In this document: one piece after another, positions 6,654 through 13,908 of the stretch
Position numbering within the stretch: the first letter of the stretch is position 1
Layout: every line of letters begins with the position of its first letter
Assembly: GCF_008704555.1 (NCBI RefSeq)
Contig: NZ_CP023702.1
Coordinates: forward strand, 1-64,000
DNA: 64,000 nt
Direction: 5' to 3'
Origin: Streptomyces nitrosporeus
Lineage (GTDB): Bacteria > Actinomycetota > Actinomycetes > Streptomycetales > Streptomycetaceae
Notes under the pieces: generated by a model
What the model was told of the DNA's origin: nothing
Databases searched by the model: none
What the model saw: the letters and a program-made list of their open reading frames with translations, nothing else
Program-made: the position numbers and the translations under genes

Positions 6654-7328
6654 ATGCTGATCGCGAGTCTCAAGCCCCGCACCATGGGCGGTACGACCAA
6701 CACCGGGCTCCTGGCCTACGCCCTGGCGCGCGCCGGCCACGCTGTCGCCTGCTACGACGCGGACGAGTCCCTGCAACTGTCGGCGTGGGCGCGGGACGCG
6801 GGTGACTTCCCGTGCGAGGTCCACGAGGCGGACACCCCCGCGTTCGCGGAGACGGTCTACCCGACAATGGACCACGGGCGGATCAATGTGGTGGACGCGG
6901 GGCACGCCGAGAACCACCCGGACGTCGTGGACAGCGTGCTGGAGGTCGCGGACCTTGCGATCGTGACGCTCTCGCCCACGCAGCCCGATTACGAGCGGCT
7001 GACGCGGCCGGAGCGGGGCACCCCGCTGGCCAAGGTCATCAAGCGGTCCGCCGCCCTGCGCGACAGCGGGCAGCCGCCGACCACCGTTGTCCTGCTGAAC
7101 CGGTGCCAGGCCGAGGCGGCCAGCCCGAAGAAGTACGCGGACCTGCTGACGGGCGGCGGGAAGGACGGCACCGAGCCGGCCTGGACGGTGCTCTCCACCC
7201 GGATCCCCCGGCGCGAGGCCATCGCATCCGCGGTGGGTTTCCCCTGCGACAAACCCGAGCGGAAGGCCCCCTACGACGCGCTGATCACCGAGCTGACGCA
7301 GCGCGGGCACCTGCCCACGGTCCGGTGA
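6654..7328 (+). CDS. ParA-like ATPase with degenerate P-loop
   Basis: The 224-residue protein has the fold signature of the ParA/MinD family: an N-terminal strand, a Gly/Thr-rich loop (KPRTMGGTTNTG), YDADESLQLSAWARDAGDFP in place of the switch I region, NVVDAGH for Walker B and VVLLNRC near the base-binding region. The loop lacks the usual G-K-T lysine, although a Lys lies at its start. I prefer ATG 6654 over GTG 6645 because AGGGTGG precedes it by 6 nt. It overlaps the next gene by 4 bp (GTGA), as expected for a ParA/ParB-type pair. Confidence 0.75.
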   Translation: MLIASLKPRTMGGTTNTGLLAYALARAGHAVACYDADESLQLSAWARDAGDFPCEVHEADTPAFAETVYPTMDHGRINVVDAGHAENHPDVVDSVLEVADLAIVTLSPTQPDYERLTRPERGTPLAKVIKRSAALRDSGQPPTTVVLLNRCQAEAASPKKYADLLTGGGKDGTEPAWTVLSTRIPRREAIASAVGFPCDKPERKAPYDALITELTQRGHLPTVR

Positions 7329-8248
7329 CCGGGATGGCCGACACCGAAGGAGCGGTGGCACGTCGGGACCGGGCGCGCGCGTTCGTGCCCGAGCTGCTCC
7401 CCGAACCGCAGGACATCGAGCGCACCGGGCCCCTGACACCCAAGGAGCAGCAGACGCTCGACCGCGTCCACGCTGCCCGTGACCATCACCAGGTCGCGAA
7501 GTGGATGCGGGGCAAGGCGCTCGCCGTGGCGTTCAGCCGCCAGCTGTACCGGGGCGAGGACGGGCAGCGGACCCGCCAGGAGTACCTGGACGATGAGTGG
7601 GACGGCATCAGTGAGTCCGCTGCGTACCGCGAGATCGGTGAGTGGCCGGTGGCGAAGGCGATCTCGGATGCGTGCGAGCGGCCGGCGCCGGACTCCCACG
7701 TCCGGGCCCTGGTCGACGTCGCCGACAAGCAGGGTGCCGAATCGGTCGCCCGCTGGTACGCCGAACTGCGCCGCCACGGCCAGCAGGCCGGACGCCGGGT
7801 GACCGCTGACGTGGTGGCCAACCTCGCGGACTTCCTGCGTGAGGGCGTCGAGCCGGAGCGCCTGGAGGCGCTGTTCGCCCCTCGCCAGCTTGCGCCCGCC
7901 GCCGGCAAGCCGAGCAAGTCCACCCCGGGCGGGCGCACCAAGCGCGGTGACGAGGCGGTGGTGGGCACGATCGTCCCCCACAGCCGGGACGGCTCATTCC
8001 CAAATTTGGGAATGAGCGCCGACGGTGCCAGTCCGGCCGAGGAGGGCGGGCGGTGGGTGCTGAGCGTGGATCACGTCGAACGGCTCAGTGCGTGGATCAC
8101 CAGCGGAGCGGACCGGGCGCAGGTCAGTCCCGACCAGGCGGCGGATCTCCTCCTGGAAGCTCTCACCAGTTCGGACGCTCTGGCCGGTCTGGACGCTCTG
8201 ACCAGCGACGATTTCCAGCGCTGGATCGCTGCCCGCGACCAGGTATAG
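7325..8248 (+). CDS. Putative ParB-like partner of the ParA-like protein
   Basis: The gene starts with GTG 7325, overlapping the ParA-like stop, or with ATG 7334 three codons later. The 307-residue product is charged and helical: a central helical domain (about 35-150) with Y-R-E-I-G-E-W and L-V-D-V-A-D-K-Q-G segments, a disordered linker (180-230) and a C-terminal helical domain (240-300). No ParB nuclease-fold motif (GERR) is seen, so the assignment rests on position and size. A 26-bp perfect palindrome (7992-8017) lies inside the linker region. The gene is followed by a strong terminator. Confidence 0.65.
   Translation: MTGMADTEGAVARRDRARAFVPELLPEPQDIERTGPLTPKEQQTLDRVHAARDHHQVAKWMRGKALAVAFSRQLYRGEDGQRTRQEYLDDEWDGISESAAYREIGEWPVAKAISDACERPAPDSHVRALVDVADKQGAESVARWYAELRRHGQQAGRRVTADVVANLADFLREGVEPERLEALFAPRQLAPAAGKPSKSTPGGRTKRGDEAVVGTIVPHSRDGSFPNLGMSADGASPAEEGGRWVLSVDHVERLSAWITSGADRAQVSPDQAADLLLEALTSSDALAGLDALTSDDFQRWIAARDQV
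7992..8017. promoter_or_regulatory. 26-bp palindrome inside the ParB-like gene
   Basis: A perfect palindrome with an A/T core (TTCCCAAATTTGGGAA) lies within the linker codons. Its composition differs from all flanking coding sequence. Many ParB-type systems carry their binding site inside or beside the parB gene, so it is a candidate centromere site. That role is inference. Confidence 0.6.
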
Positions 8249-8262
8249 CGTCCTCATCACGC

Positions 8263-8301
8263 GGGAGGCCCCGGGGCGATTGGTGCGCCCCGGGGCCTCC
8301 C
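8263..8301. terminator. Bidirectional terminator (GGCCCCGGGGCG type)
   Basis: Perfect 16-bp arms (8263-8278 and 8286-8301) enclose the loop ATTGGTG. It separates the ParB-like gene (plus) from the convergent coiled-coil gene (minus). Stem and loop resemble the two terminators at 11759-11793 and 13852-13888. Confidence 0.85.
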
Positions 8302-8328
8302 CCTGTGCCGTGCTGTACTGCTGTCAGG

Positions 8329-9159
8329 TCAGATGGTGATCTCGTTCTGGCCGGGGATGGTGGCCGGGCCGGCGGCGGGTGTGGTGGTGAGGTCGGGGTC
8401 GTGCTCGGGGTAGCCCTGGGCGATAAGGCCGAGGGCAGCCTTGCGGTAGTCGGAGGTGCGGGAGGCGGACGCGCCGCCGAGTGCGGCGGCCAGGGTCGCG
8501 CCGTCGGCCTGGGGGTCGGCCAGCAGGACCCGGGCGGCGACGCGGGTCTTGATCTGCACGACGTCGAGGGACGACAGCGCTTCGGCGTGGGCGGCGGCGG
8601 CGCGGGTTTCGGCGGCGAACCGGGCGGTTTCGGCGGCCCGGAGTTCGGTTTCGGCGGCCGTCTCAAGATCTGCGGCAGCCGCCTTACGGCGTGCGGCAAT
8701 CTCCTGTGCGGCTTCCTCGGTGCGGGCCTTCGCGGCGGCCTCGTCCGCCGTGGCGCGCGCTTCGTCGGCCTCCGCCCGCGTGATCCGGGCCCGCTCTTCA
8801 GCCGTCTTCCGGTCGGCTTCGGTGGCCTGCGCGGTCTCTTCGGCGGCCTCCTCCAGGGCGGCCCGGCGGTCCTGTTCGGTGGCGGCGCGGCGGGCGGCGG
8901 CGAGGGTGGTCTGCGCCTGGAGTTCGGCGGCGGCACTCGCGCCGTCGGCCTCGGCCAGGGCGACCTTCTCCTGTCCGGTGACACGGGCACGCAGCTGCGC
9001 CAGCTCCCCCGCGGCCTTCAGGCGCTCGGCCTCGGCCGCGGTGGCCTCCAGCTCCTTCTGGTGCTCCAGTGCCCGTGCGTGGCGCTGGGTGGGCTGCTGT
9101 TCGGCGCGGCGCATCCGGGCGGGCAGGGCAAGCGCCTTCTGATGCACGGGCAGAAACAC
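8329..9159 (-). CDS. Coiled-coil protein, 5'-truncated relative of the DUF2637 gene
   Basis: The 276 residues are a long Ala/Glu/Arg coiled coil (about 30-205) followed by a winged-helix-like C-terminal segment (about 205-260, VLLADPQADGATLAAALGGAS). Both parts match the C-terminal half of the 13909-15768 product. The first residues here (ALPARMRRAEQQ) correspond to the AIPARMHAQEQA segment at the start of that protein's coiled coil. The membrane DUF2637 domain is missing. The frame opens with a GTG lacking a good ribosome site, next to the 21-bp repeat array, so it is probably a remnant. Confidence 0.65.
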   Translation of the reverse strand: MFLPVHQKALALPARMRRAEQQPTQRHARALEHQKELEATAAEAERLKAAGELAQLRARVTGQEKVALAEADGASAAAELQAQTTLAAARRAATEQDRRAALEEAAEETAQATEADRKTAEERARITRAEADEARATADEAAAKARTEEAAQEIAARRKAAAADLETAAETELRAAETARFAAETRAAAAHAEALSSLDVVQIKTRVAARVLLADPQADGATLAAALGGASASRTSDYRKAALGLIAQGYPEHDPDLTTTPAAGPATIPGQNEITI

Positions 9160-9262
9160 GAACCAACCACTACCGGTCCGGCATAAATGAATCTGGATCG
9201 CGGGAGCGTATCTGCCGACTGGACGGCCCTATAAAGGGTGGCGGAGAACTCTGGATCGAGCA

Positions 9263-9664
9263 CTCCGGATGCTCCTTAAGTCACTCCGAGCGTGGCAGGG
9301 ATTACTCCGAGCCTGGGCGCATTCTCTACGGTGCTGTCACTGTGATGGGTATCCAGTTGTGGCGTCTTTTGCGGTCTGAATTCTTTATCTGGGCGGGTGC
9401 AGAGATTTCCTCCGGGTGCGCTGTCATTCACTCCGGGCGTGCGGCCCGGTGGTCCGGGCGCGGGTCGGGCCGGCTCCGGGCGTGGGCGGCTGCCCGGTGG
9501 TGGGTCTCCGGGTTCGTGGCGGGTGCCTCCGGGGGCGCAAGGAAGAACTCCGGGCGCGGGTGCCGGTACTCCGGACGCGTCGCGGGTGTCTCCGGGGGCG
9601 CCGGGAAGGACTCCGGGCGCGGGTGTGGGCGCTCCGGGGACGGGTGGGCTGTGCTCCGGAGACG
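9263..9664. repeat. Helically phased 21-bp iteron array
   Basis: A CTCCGGGCG-type unit recurs at 9263, 9284, 9305, 9410, 9431, 9452, 9474, 9506, 9527, 9548, 9569, 9590, 9611, 9632 and 9654. Nearly all spacings are 21 bp or multiples of it (105), with one of 32 and two of 22, so all sites face the same side of the helix. The best units read CTCCGGGCGCGGGT. The array crosses an in-frame TGA at 9343, so a coding heptad repeat does not explain it. It lies next to the small parA locus. A replication origin or partition site is likely. Confidence 0.75.
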
Positions 9665-9818
9665 TAGGGGGCGGCTGCGGGCGGGGCGGGCTGTCTGGCC
9701 CGGCCGTGCGCAGCTTTGTGGGGCGGCTCAGGGTCGTCCCGTGGCGTGTGGGGAGGGGCCGGGTTGTATGGCTGCGCGGGTGTTATCGCAGGTCAGAGAG
9801 CCGTGGTTTCATGCTTCG

Positions 9819-9890
9819 CTGGATCGGTGGATCCCGTGATCAGTGGATCCGTGGGTCCGTGGGTCCCATGATCGGTGGATCGGTGGATCC
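9819..9890. repeat. Nine 8-bp tandem repeats downstream of the RHH gene
   Basis: Starting at 9819 the sequence divides into nine 8-bp units of consensus GTGGATCC: two begin CTGG/CGTG, four are GTGGATCC or GTGGATCG, two GTGGGTCC and one CATGATCG. The block is flanked by 13-bp inverted arms (9813-9825 and 9886-9898, GCTTCGCTGGATC). Arrays of 7-8 bp units are how small ribbon-helix-helix partition proteins bind DNA, so this is the probable centromere of the adjacent parA locus. Confidence 0.75.
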
Positions 9891-9907
9891 AGCGAAGCGT
9901 GGTCAGG

Positions 9908-10150
9908 TCATGGCTTCTTGGTCCCGGGGGTGGGGTGGGGCAGTGGGACGCCCTCGCGGGTGAGGTAGTCGGTGACGGCCTCGGTGAGGAGGGACTTGAC
10001 GGTGGCTCCTCGTAGAGCCGCGGTGGCGCGGAGCGCGCGGGCCACGCTGACGGGCAGTTCGGAGGTGAAGGAGCGGTAGGGGTCCGCGTCCGGAGTGGGC
10101 TGCTTGGAGGGGAGCTGCGGGTCCTGGGGGACCTCGTCGTACTTGGGCAT
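9908..10150 (-). CDS. Small ribbon-helix-helix-type partition protein
   Basis: I start at the ATG at 10148-10150 (MPKYDEVPQDPQ), 2 bp after the parA stop. The 80-residue protein has a disordered N-terminus and a C-terminal core SFTSELPVSVARALRATAAL followed by GATVKSLLTEAVTDYL. This is the strand plus two helices of an Arc/CopG-type fold. Small RHH proteins of this kind serve as centromere-binding partners of ParA in compact partition operons and usually repress their own promoter. The 8-bp repeat blocks on both sides of the operon fit both roles. Confidence 0.75.
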   Translation of the reverse strand: MPKYDEVPQDPQLPSKQPTPDADPYRSFTSELPVSVARALRATAALRGATVKSLLTEAVTDYLTREGVPLPHPTPGTKKP

Positions 10151-10152
10151 GT

Positions 10153-11010
10153 TCAGGCGGCGCTTTCCTGGAGGTGGGAGATTCGTTTGCGGAGCCAGGT
10201 GTAGGCGTCTCGGAACAGGGCTGCCATGTCGCGGCCCTGGGAACCGCATTCTGCGAGGGGGAGCGCTTTTTCCGTGGCGGTTTTCATGACGGCGAGTTCC
10301 GGGAATCTGGTGGGGCAGATTGCTTCCGGTCCGGAAATTTTCGCCATGTCTTCCAGGCGTGCGCGGTGCACTCCCAGAGCGGCCCGGTATCGGGTGGGAA
10401 TGATTCCCGCGATACTGAGGTCGGGGTTGAGATTATGGCGGTCACGAGTGATTCTTTCGGATACCCGGCGTGCGGCCTGGACGGATTCGAATTCTGCTTC
10501 GCACGGCACGACCAGGTAGTCACTGGCCGTCCATGCGTTGTCGGTCAGGTGCGACAGAAGCGACGGCGGGCAGTCGATGAGGACCAGGTCGTAGGTGTCG
10601 ACCACTCCGGTGAGCGCCCGCAGCAGGCGCCGTTCCGCGCCCGGGAGGCCGGCGGTGAGTCCCAGCAGCTCCAGGTCGAGATCCGAGGGCAGGACGTCGA
10701 TACGGCTGCTGTAGGGGGCGCTCCAGCCGCACGAGGTGACGATGCGGGCTGCTTCTCCCCGGCCGGGGGACGGCAGGACGCCCGCGAGGCTCGCGGCGGC
10801 GCGGTCCTCCAGCGCGGCGGGGAGCTGCGCGCGCAGGCGTCGGGTGGAGTTGCCCTGGGGGTCCATGTCCACCACCAGGACGCGTTCGCCGGCGTCGGCC
10901 GCCGCGGCGGCCAGGCCCACGGTGGTGCTGGTCTTGCCGACACCGCCCTTGTGGTTGGCCACGGCGACGTGTGGCGGCAGAACGGGGGGCGGATGGGCCG
11001 GTGCTCCCAT
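10153..11010 (-). CDS. parA: ParA partition ATPase
   Basis: This 285-residue protein has a full deviant Walker A motif (KGGVGKTSTT at 21-30), VLVVDMDPQGNST for the A' region, DLVLIDCPPSL for Walker B and a conserved C-terminal half. It should bind ATP, dimerise and move replicon copies apart together with its small partner. The ATG at 11008-11010 has AAAGG upstream. The gene is followed after 2 bp by the RHH-type gene, as in one transcription unit. Tandem GTGGTTCC repeats 47 bp upstream probably form the autoregulatory operator. Confidence 0.92.
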   Translation of the reverse strand: MGAPAHPPPVLPPHVAVANHKGGVGKTSTTVGLAAAAADAGERVLVVDMDPQGNSTRRLRAQLPAALEDRAAASLAGVLPSPGRGEAARIVTSCGWSAPYSSRIDVLPSDLDLELLGLTAGLPGAERRLLRALTGVVDTYDLVLIDCPPSLLSHLTDNAWTASDYLVVPCEAEFESVQAARRVSERITRDRHNLNPDLSIAGIIPTRYRAALGVHRARLEDMAKISGPEAICPTRFPELAVMKTATEKALPLAECGSQGRDMAALFRDAYTWLRKRISHLQESAA

Positions 11011-11056
11011 GGCGGGGCCTTTCGCAGATCAGCGGACGGAACCAGTCCGGGATATC

Positions 11057-11096
11057 ACGGTTCCGTGGTTCCGTGGTTCCGCGCTTGCTTGGATCC
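11057..11096. promoter_or_regulatory. 8-bp repeat operator upstream of parA
   Basis: Five consecutive 8-bp units (two exact GTGGTTCC, and the variants ACGGTTCC, GCGCTTGC and TTGGATCC) match the unit length and consensus of the array at 9819-9890. They end 47 bp upstream of the parA start, in promoter position. Confidence 0.65.
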
Positions 11097-11319
11097 GGTG
11101 TGATGCGGCGCCCTCGCTGAGGATTCGTACATCGAACAGCGCTTGCGATACGAGCCCGGGTGCGCGGGACAGCGGTGGGTTACCAACCCTCTGATCTGCA
11201 TCGATGCAGTGCCGACGCCATGTGATACGGGCCCAATCATCCTGCGGCGCGGCTTAGTTGGACGGCAGCGGGTGTCAGCGGCATTACGTAAAGTGCTGGC
11301 AGGCCCCGGCAACCATTGA

Positions 11320-11368
11320 GGGAGACCGCTGTACGGCTTGCTTGCCGGCCGTCGTACAGCGGTCTCCC
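11320..11368. promoter_or_regulatory. Inverted repeat upstream of a small membrane gene
   Basis: Exact 16-bp arms (11320-11335 and 11353-11368, GGGAGACCGCTGTACG) are separated by 17 nt. The element ends 51 bp upstream of the start of the next plus-strand gene. It could be an operator or a 5'-leader hairpin. Confidence 0.55.
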
Positions 11369-11419
11369 CCACGTTGCCGATGGGTTCCGTCCTGTCACCC
11401 TGAAGAGAGAAGAGGTCCC

Positions 11420-11665
11420 ATGGCAATCTCTGATGTACCCGAAGAGGTGCCTGTGCATCAACTTAATAGCGTTAATAGCGACAGTACCGAAGGACACTGT
11501 CAGTCGGGCATCGCAGGCTGGGTGATCCTGTTCGTGGGCGTGCTGTCCATGACCGGGGTCCTCGTCCTGGCCCTGACCGACCGGACGGAAGCCGCCGTCG
11601 CCCTCGGCTCCACCGCAGCGGCGGTCTGCACCATCGGTGGCAGCCTGTTCATGCACCGCAGGTAG
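11420..11665 (+). CDS. 81-residue membrane protein
   Basis: ATG 11420 follows AGAGAAGAGG. The N-terminal 28 residues are polar and acidic (SDVPEEVPVHQLN...). Two hydrophobic helices follow (about 32-51 and 58-76) with the tail MHRR. The topology resembles the membrane mini-proteins at 1559-1711 and 3024-3242. The start codon begins near TTGCCGATGG and the gene has its own leader hairpin, so it is probably a separate transcription unit. The family is not recognised. Confidence 0.65.
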   Translation: MAISDVPEEVPVHQLNSVNSDSTEGHCQSGIAGWVILFVGVLSMTGVLVLALTDRTEAAVALGSTAAAVCTIGGSLFMHRR

Positions 11666-11758
11666 AACGGAACACGGGTGGAGGGCACCGCCCTCCACCC
11701 GTCGCACGGCAAGCGGCACAAGAGCCTCCTGGCCGCGATACCGTGGCACCACAACAGC

Positions 11759-11793
11759 GGGGCCCCGAGGCGATTTGAGCGCCTCGGGGCCCC
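11759..11793. terminator. Terminator with ATTTGAG loop, copy 1
   Basis: Arms of 14 bp (GGGGCCCCGAGGCG) enclose ATTTGAG. It lies between the convergent genes ending at 11665 (plus) and 11904 (minus). Stem and loop are almost identical to 13852-13888. Confidence 0.85.
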
Positions 11794-11903
11794 CTTGTGG
11801 TGCGGTGGCGATCAGGATTCGGGGTGACGCGCCCCTCCCGCTCAGTTGGGCGGGTGGGCCGGCAGCGGATAGTTGCCGGCCCACCCGTACGGCACGGGCT
11901 GGG

Positions 11904-12860
11904 CTACTTCGATGCCGTGACGCGCGGCATCCAGGGAGCGGTACCCGGAGTTTCCAGCGCCTTGAGGTGGCGCCAGATGAACACCCACGTCTCAAGGTTG
12001 GCCCCGCCGACGCCGCACGCCCTCAGGAACGCGACGTACCGCTCGTAGTCCGGCAGGGACTCTCCCCGCAGCATGTCGCTGATCGAGCTCCGCCGCAGGA
12101 CCATGTTGCTGCGCCGCTCCAGCTCCCGCAGGGACGGAGCACCACACCAGACGTGCACGGCCTTGAGCGCCGCCACCAGTTCCGCGGTGCAGGACACCTG
12201 CATCGGGTCAGGCTGCCCGAACGCCGGCACCGGCTGCCGCTCCCGCCACTCCTGCCGCAGCTGCCGCTCCAGCAGCTGCCGCTCCCGCCGGTCCTGCAGC
12301 TGCTGCCGCTCCCGCCGGTCCTGCAGCTGCCGCTCCCGCCGGTCCTGCTGCTCCCGCCGGTCCTGCTGCTCCCGCCGCTCCAGCCGCTCCAGCCGCTCCT
12401 GCAGCTGCTGTCGCTGCCGCTCCCGCTCCCGCTGCTCCCGCAGCATCCAACGCTCCGGCAGCTCCTGCCGCTCCGGCAGCTCCTGCCGCGAAAGGACATC
12501 GTCCCTACGGATACCGGTGCGGACGAAGTCCTGCCCATGCTGGGGCAACTGCCCGTGAGCCAGGGACTGTTCCTGACGGCGGAGTTGCTGAAGAAACGCA
12601 CGGTCTGCCACCCCCATGCCGATGGACACACAGATCCTGTCCAAGACGTCATGGGTTGGTACGTGCCTCCCCGTGATCACACTGTTCACGTCGGCAACTG
12701 CCAGGTTGGCGCCTCTCGCAAGCTGACGCACATTGACCGCTGTCTCGGCGGTCGCAGCTCTGTGCGCGAGCCAAGCGAGCAAATGAGCCGACACGGTGCG
12801 CTGACGGCCCTCCATGAGCTTCTCGAGCGTGGGGGAGGGAGAAAACCCGTTCACCTCCAT
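11904..12860 (-). CDS. Regulator with two HTH regions joined by a Gln/Arg/Glu coiled coil
   Basis: The N-terminal region (about 1-90) resembles an XRE-type HTH with VRQLARGANLAVADVNSVITG. A long coiled coil of REQQDRR and ERQLQ repeats follows (about 125-215). The C-terminal 90 residues carry a second HTH (LRELERRSN...LRRSSISDMLRGESLPDYE) ending in a W-rich helix, a form common in Streptomyces XRE proteins. The DNA of the coiled coil shows short direct repeats. Its ATG overlaps the upstream membrane gene by 10 bp, so the two are coupled. A DNA-binding regulator tied to a membrane partner is a reasonable reading. Confidence 0.7.
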   Translation of the reverse strand: MEVNGFSPSPTLEKLMEGRQRTVSAHLLAWLAHRAATAETAVNVRQLARGANLAVADVNSVITGRHVPTHDVLDRICVSIGMGVADRAFLQQLRRQEQSLAHGQLPQHGQDFVRTGIRRDDVLSRQELPERQELPERWMLREQRERERQRQQLQERLERLERREQQDRREQQDRRERQLQDRRERQQLQDRRERQLLERQLRQEWRERQPVPAFGQPDPMQVSCTAELVAALKAVHVWCGAPSLRELERRSNMVLRRSSISDMLRGESLPDYERYVAFLRACGVGGANLETWVFIWRHLKALETPGTAPWMPRVTASK

Positions 12861-13186
12861 GCGAACTCACCTCCGGTGCGGAAGAACCTCTTGAGGCTTC
12901 CGTACGCCGCGGTGACGGCGGCGATGAGGGCCGGCGCCAGGAGTCCGACCGCGACCTCGGTCTCGTGACCGGTGTGCCACATCAGCGCGAGGGCGGCCGT
13001 GGTGAGGATGAGGACGGCGATGATCACGATCTTGCGGACCCAGCGCAGGGTCTTACGCAGGCCGAACCCCCGGGCAACCCCGGGGGTGATGACGCACCCC
13101 TGAGAGGCCGGCAGGGGGTCCTGGAAGGTCGGGACGGGCTGGAGCACCCAGCCGGATCCCTGCACGAAACGCCACAACGACGTCAA
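12851..13186 (-). CDS. Small two-helix membrane protein
   Basis: The frame starts with TTG at 13184-13186 behind AGGAG. The 111-residue product has a polar N-terminal half, the basic stretch RKTLRWVRK, and two hydrophobic helices (about 53-68 and 77-93). Its last codons overlap the start of the XRE/coiled-coil gene. It probably anchors or senses for that regulator. This is inferred only from the coupling. A hairpin at 13254-13275 lies upstream. Confidence 0.55.
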   Translation of the reverse strand: MTSLWRFVQGSGWVLQPVPTFQDPLPASQGCVITPGVARGFGLRKTLRWVRKIVIIAVLILTTAALALMWHTGHETEVAVGLLAPALIAAVTAAYGSLKRFFRTGGEFAWR

Positions 13187-13443
13187 CGAGCCACACTCCT
13201 ATTGGTCTTCGAGCCTGGACGGATACAAAAAAAGCGGGGGTTAGCGGGCCCCCAGGACGTCGCCTTCGACGTCCTGCTTCCAGCTTGCCTCACGCGGGGT
13301 GACGGTTCCAACTCTCTATTCCCGCTTGCCCACGCGCCTCGGCAGACGCGTCAACAGCGTTCCCCCCAGACACTCCTGACAGGGCATAAATAGACCAATG
13401 CCCCAAAACGCACGGTCAGTGCGGAGCACAGGAACGGGCTAGT

Positions 13444-13581
13444 GTCCGGGCGGGCACTCAGGGCGTCCGGCGGCCGGATGCAGAGAAGGCAAAACATGCT
13501 GCTCAGAGCCGGACACTGTCCGGAGCCGTCCGATACTGTCCGGAGGCGTCCGACATCGTCCGGGACTTCCATATCTGGAAG
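13444..13581. repeat. 10-bp phased GTCCG iterons
   Basis: GTCCG occurs at 13518, 13528, 13538, 13548 and 13558, exactly every 10 bp, with two further copies at 13444 and 13465 (21 bp apart). The array starts in a short inverted repeat (CCGGACACTGTCCGG) and is followed by the palindrome CTTCCATATCTGGAAG (13566-13581). It lies in a gene-poor stretch. A minus-strand frame of 110 residues (13351-13683) overlaps it but has no clear family. An origin or operator is likely. Confidence 0.6.
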
Positions 13582-13851
13582 CCGCGGCACGCACTCTGGT
13601 TCCCGAGCCCGCTTCACAGCCTGGACGGACTCACGGAGGCGGCGTTTAGCGGCACCACCTCCTACAAGCGTGATCAGAGTCACACCTGAGCGGCGGTTTG
13701 TACCCAGCGTACGGACCGCCGCTCACGCATGTCCGCGGACGCGAGCCCAGAGCCACGACCCACAACGCCCCGACTTCGCAGCCGTGGTGGCGCGGGATAC
13801 CGAACGGCCCTTGGGGGCCCGTAGCGGCCGGTACGGTGGCAGGGCACGCGG

Positions 13852-13888
13852 AAGGGCCCCGAGGCGATTTGAGCGCCTCGGGGCCCTT
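13852..13888. terminator. Terminator with ATTTGAG loop, copy 2
   Basis: Perfect 15-bp arms enclose ATTTGAG, with a T-rich end on both strands. It is downstream of the minus-strand DUF2637 gene and nearly identical to 11759-11793. Confidence 0.85.
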
Positions 13889-13908
13889 CTGTGTGGTGCG
13901 TGTGCTGG

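Noticed and set aside
9397..9963. Pro/Gly-rich frame resembling a collagen-like protein
   Set aside because: The 21-bp periodicity that creates it continues upstream beyond an in-frame TGA at 9343, so DNA periodicity explains it better.
12208..12450. Ala/Gly-only frame of 80 codons
   Set aside because: It is the out-of-frame reading of the Gln/Arg coiled-coil repeats of the XRE gene on the same strand.
13351..13683. 110-codon minus-strand frame over the GTCCG iterons
   Set aside because: The first 35 codons look reasonable, but the rest is read through repeats with Cys-rich, biased-free sequence. Not enough to call a gene.
13790..13860. Possible tRNA-like or attachment sequence before the terminator copy 2
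   Set aside because: No cloverleaf can be drawn and no second copy with integrase is present. I found no tRNA gene anywhere in the window.
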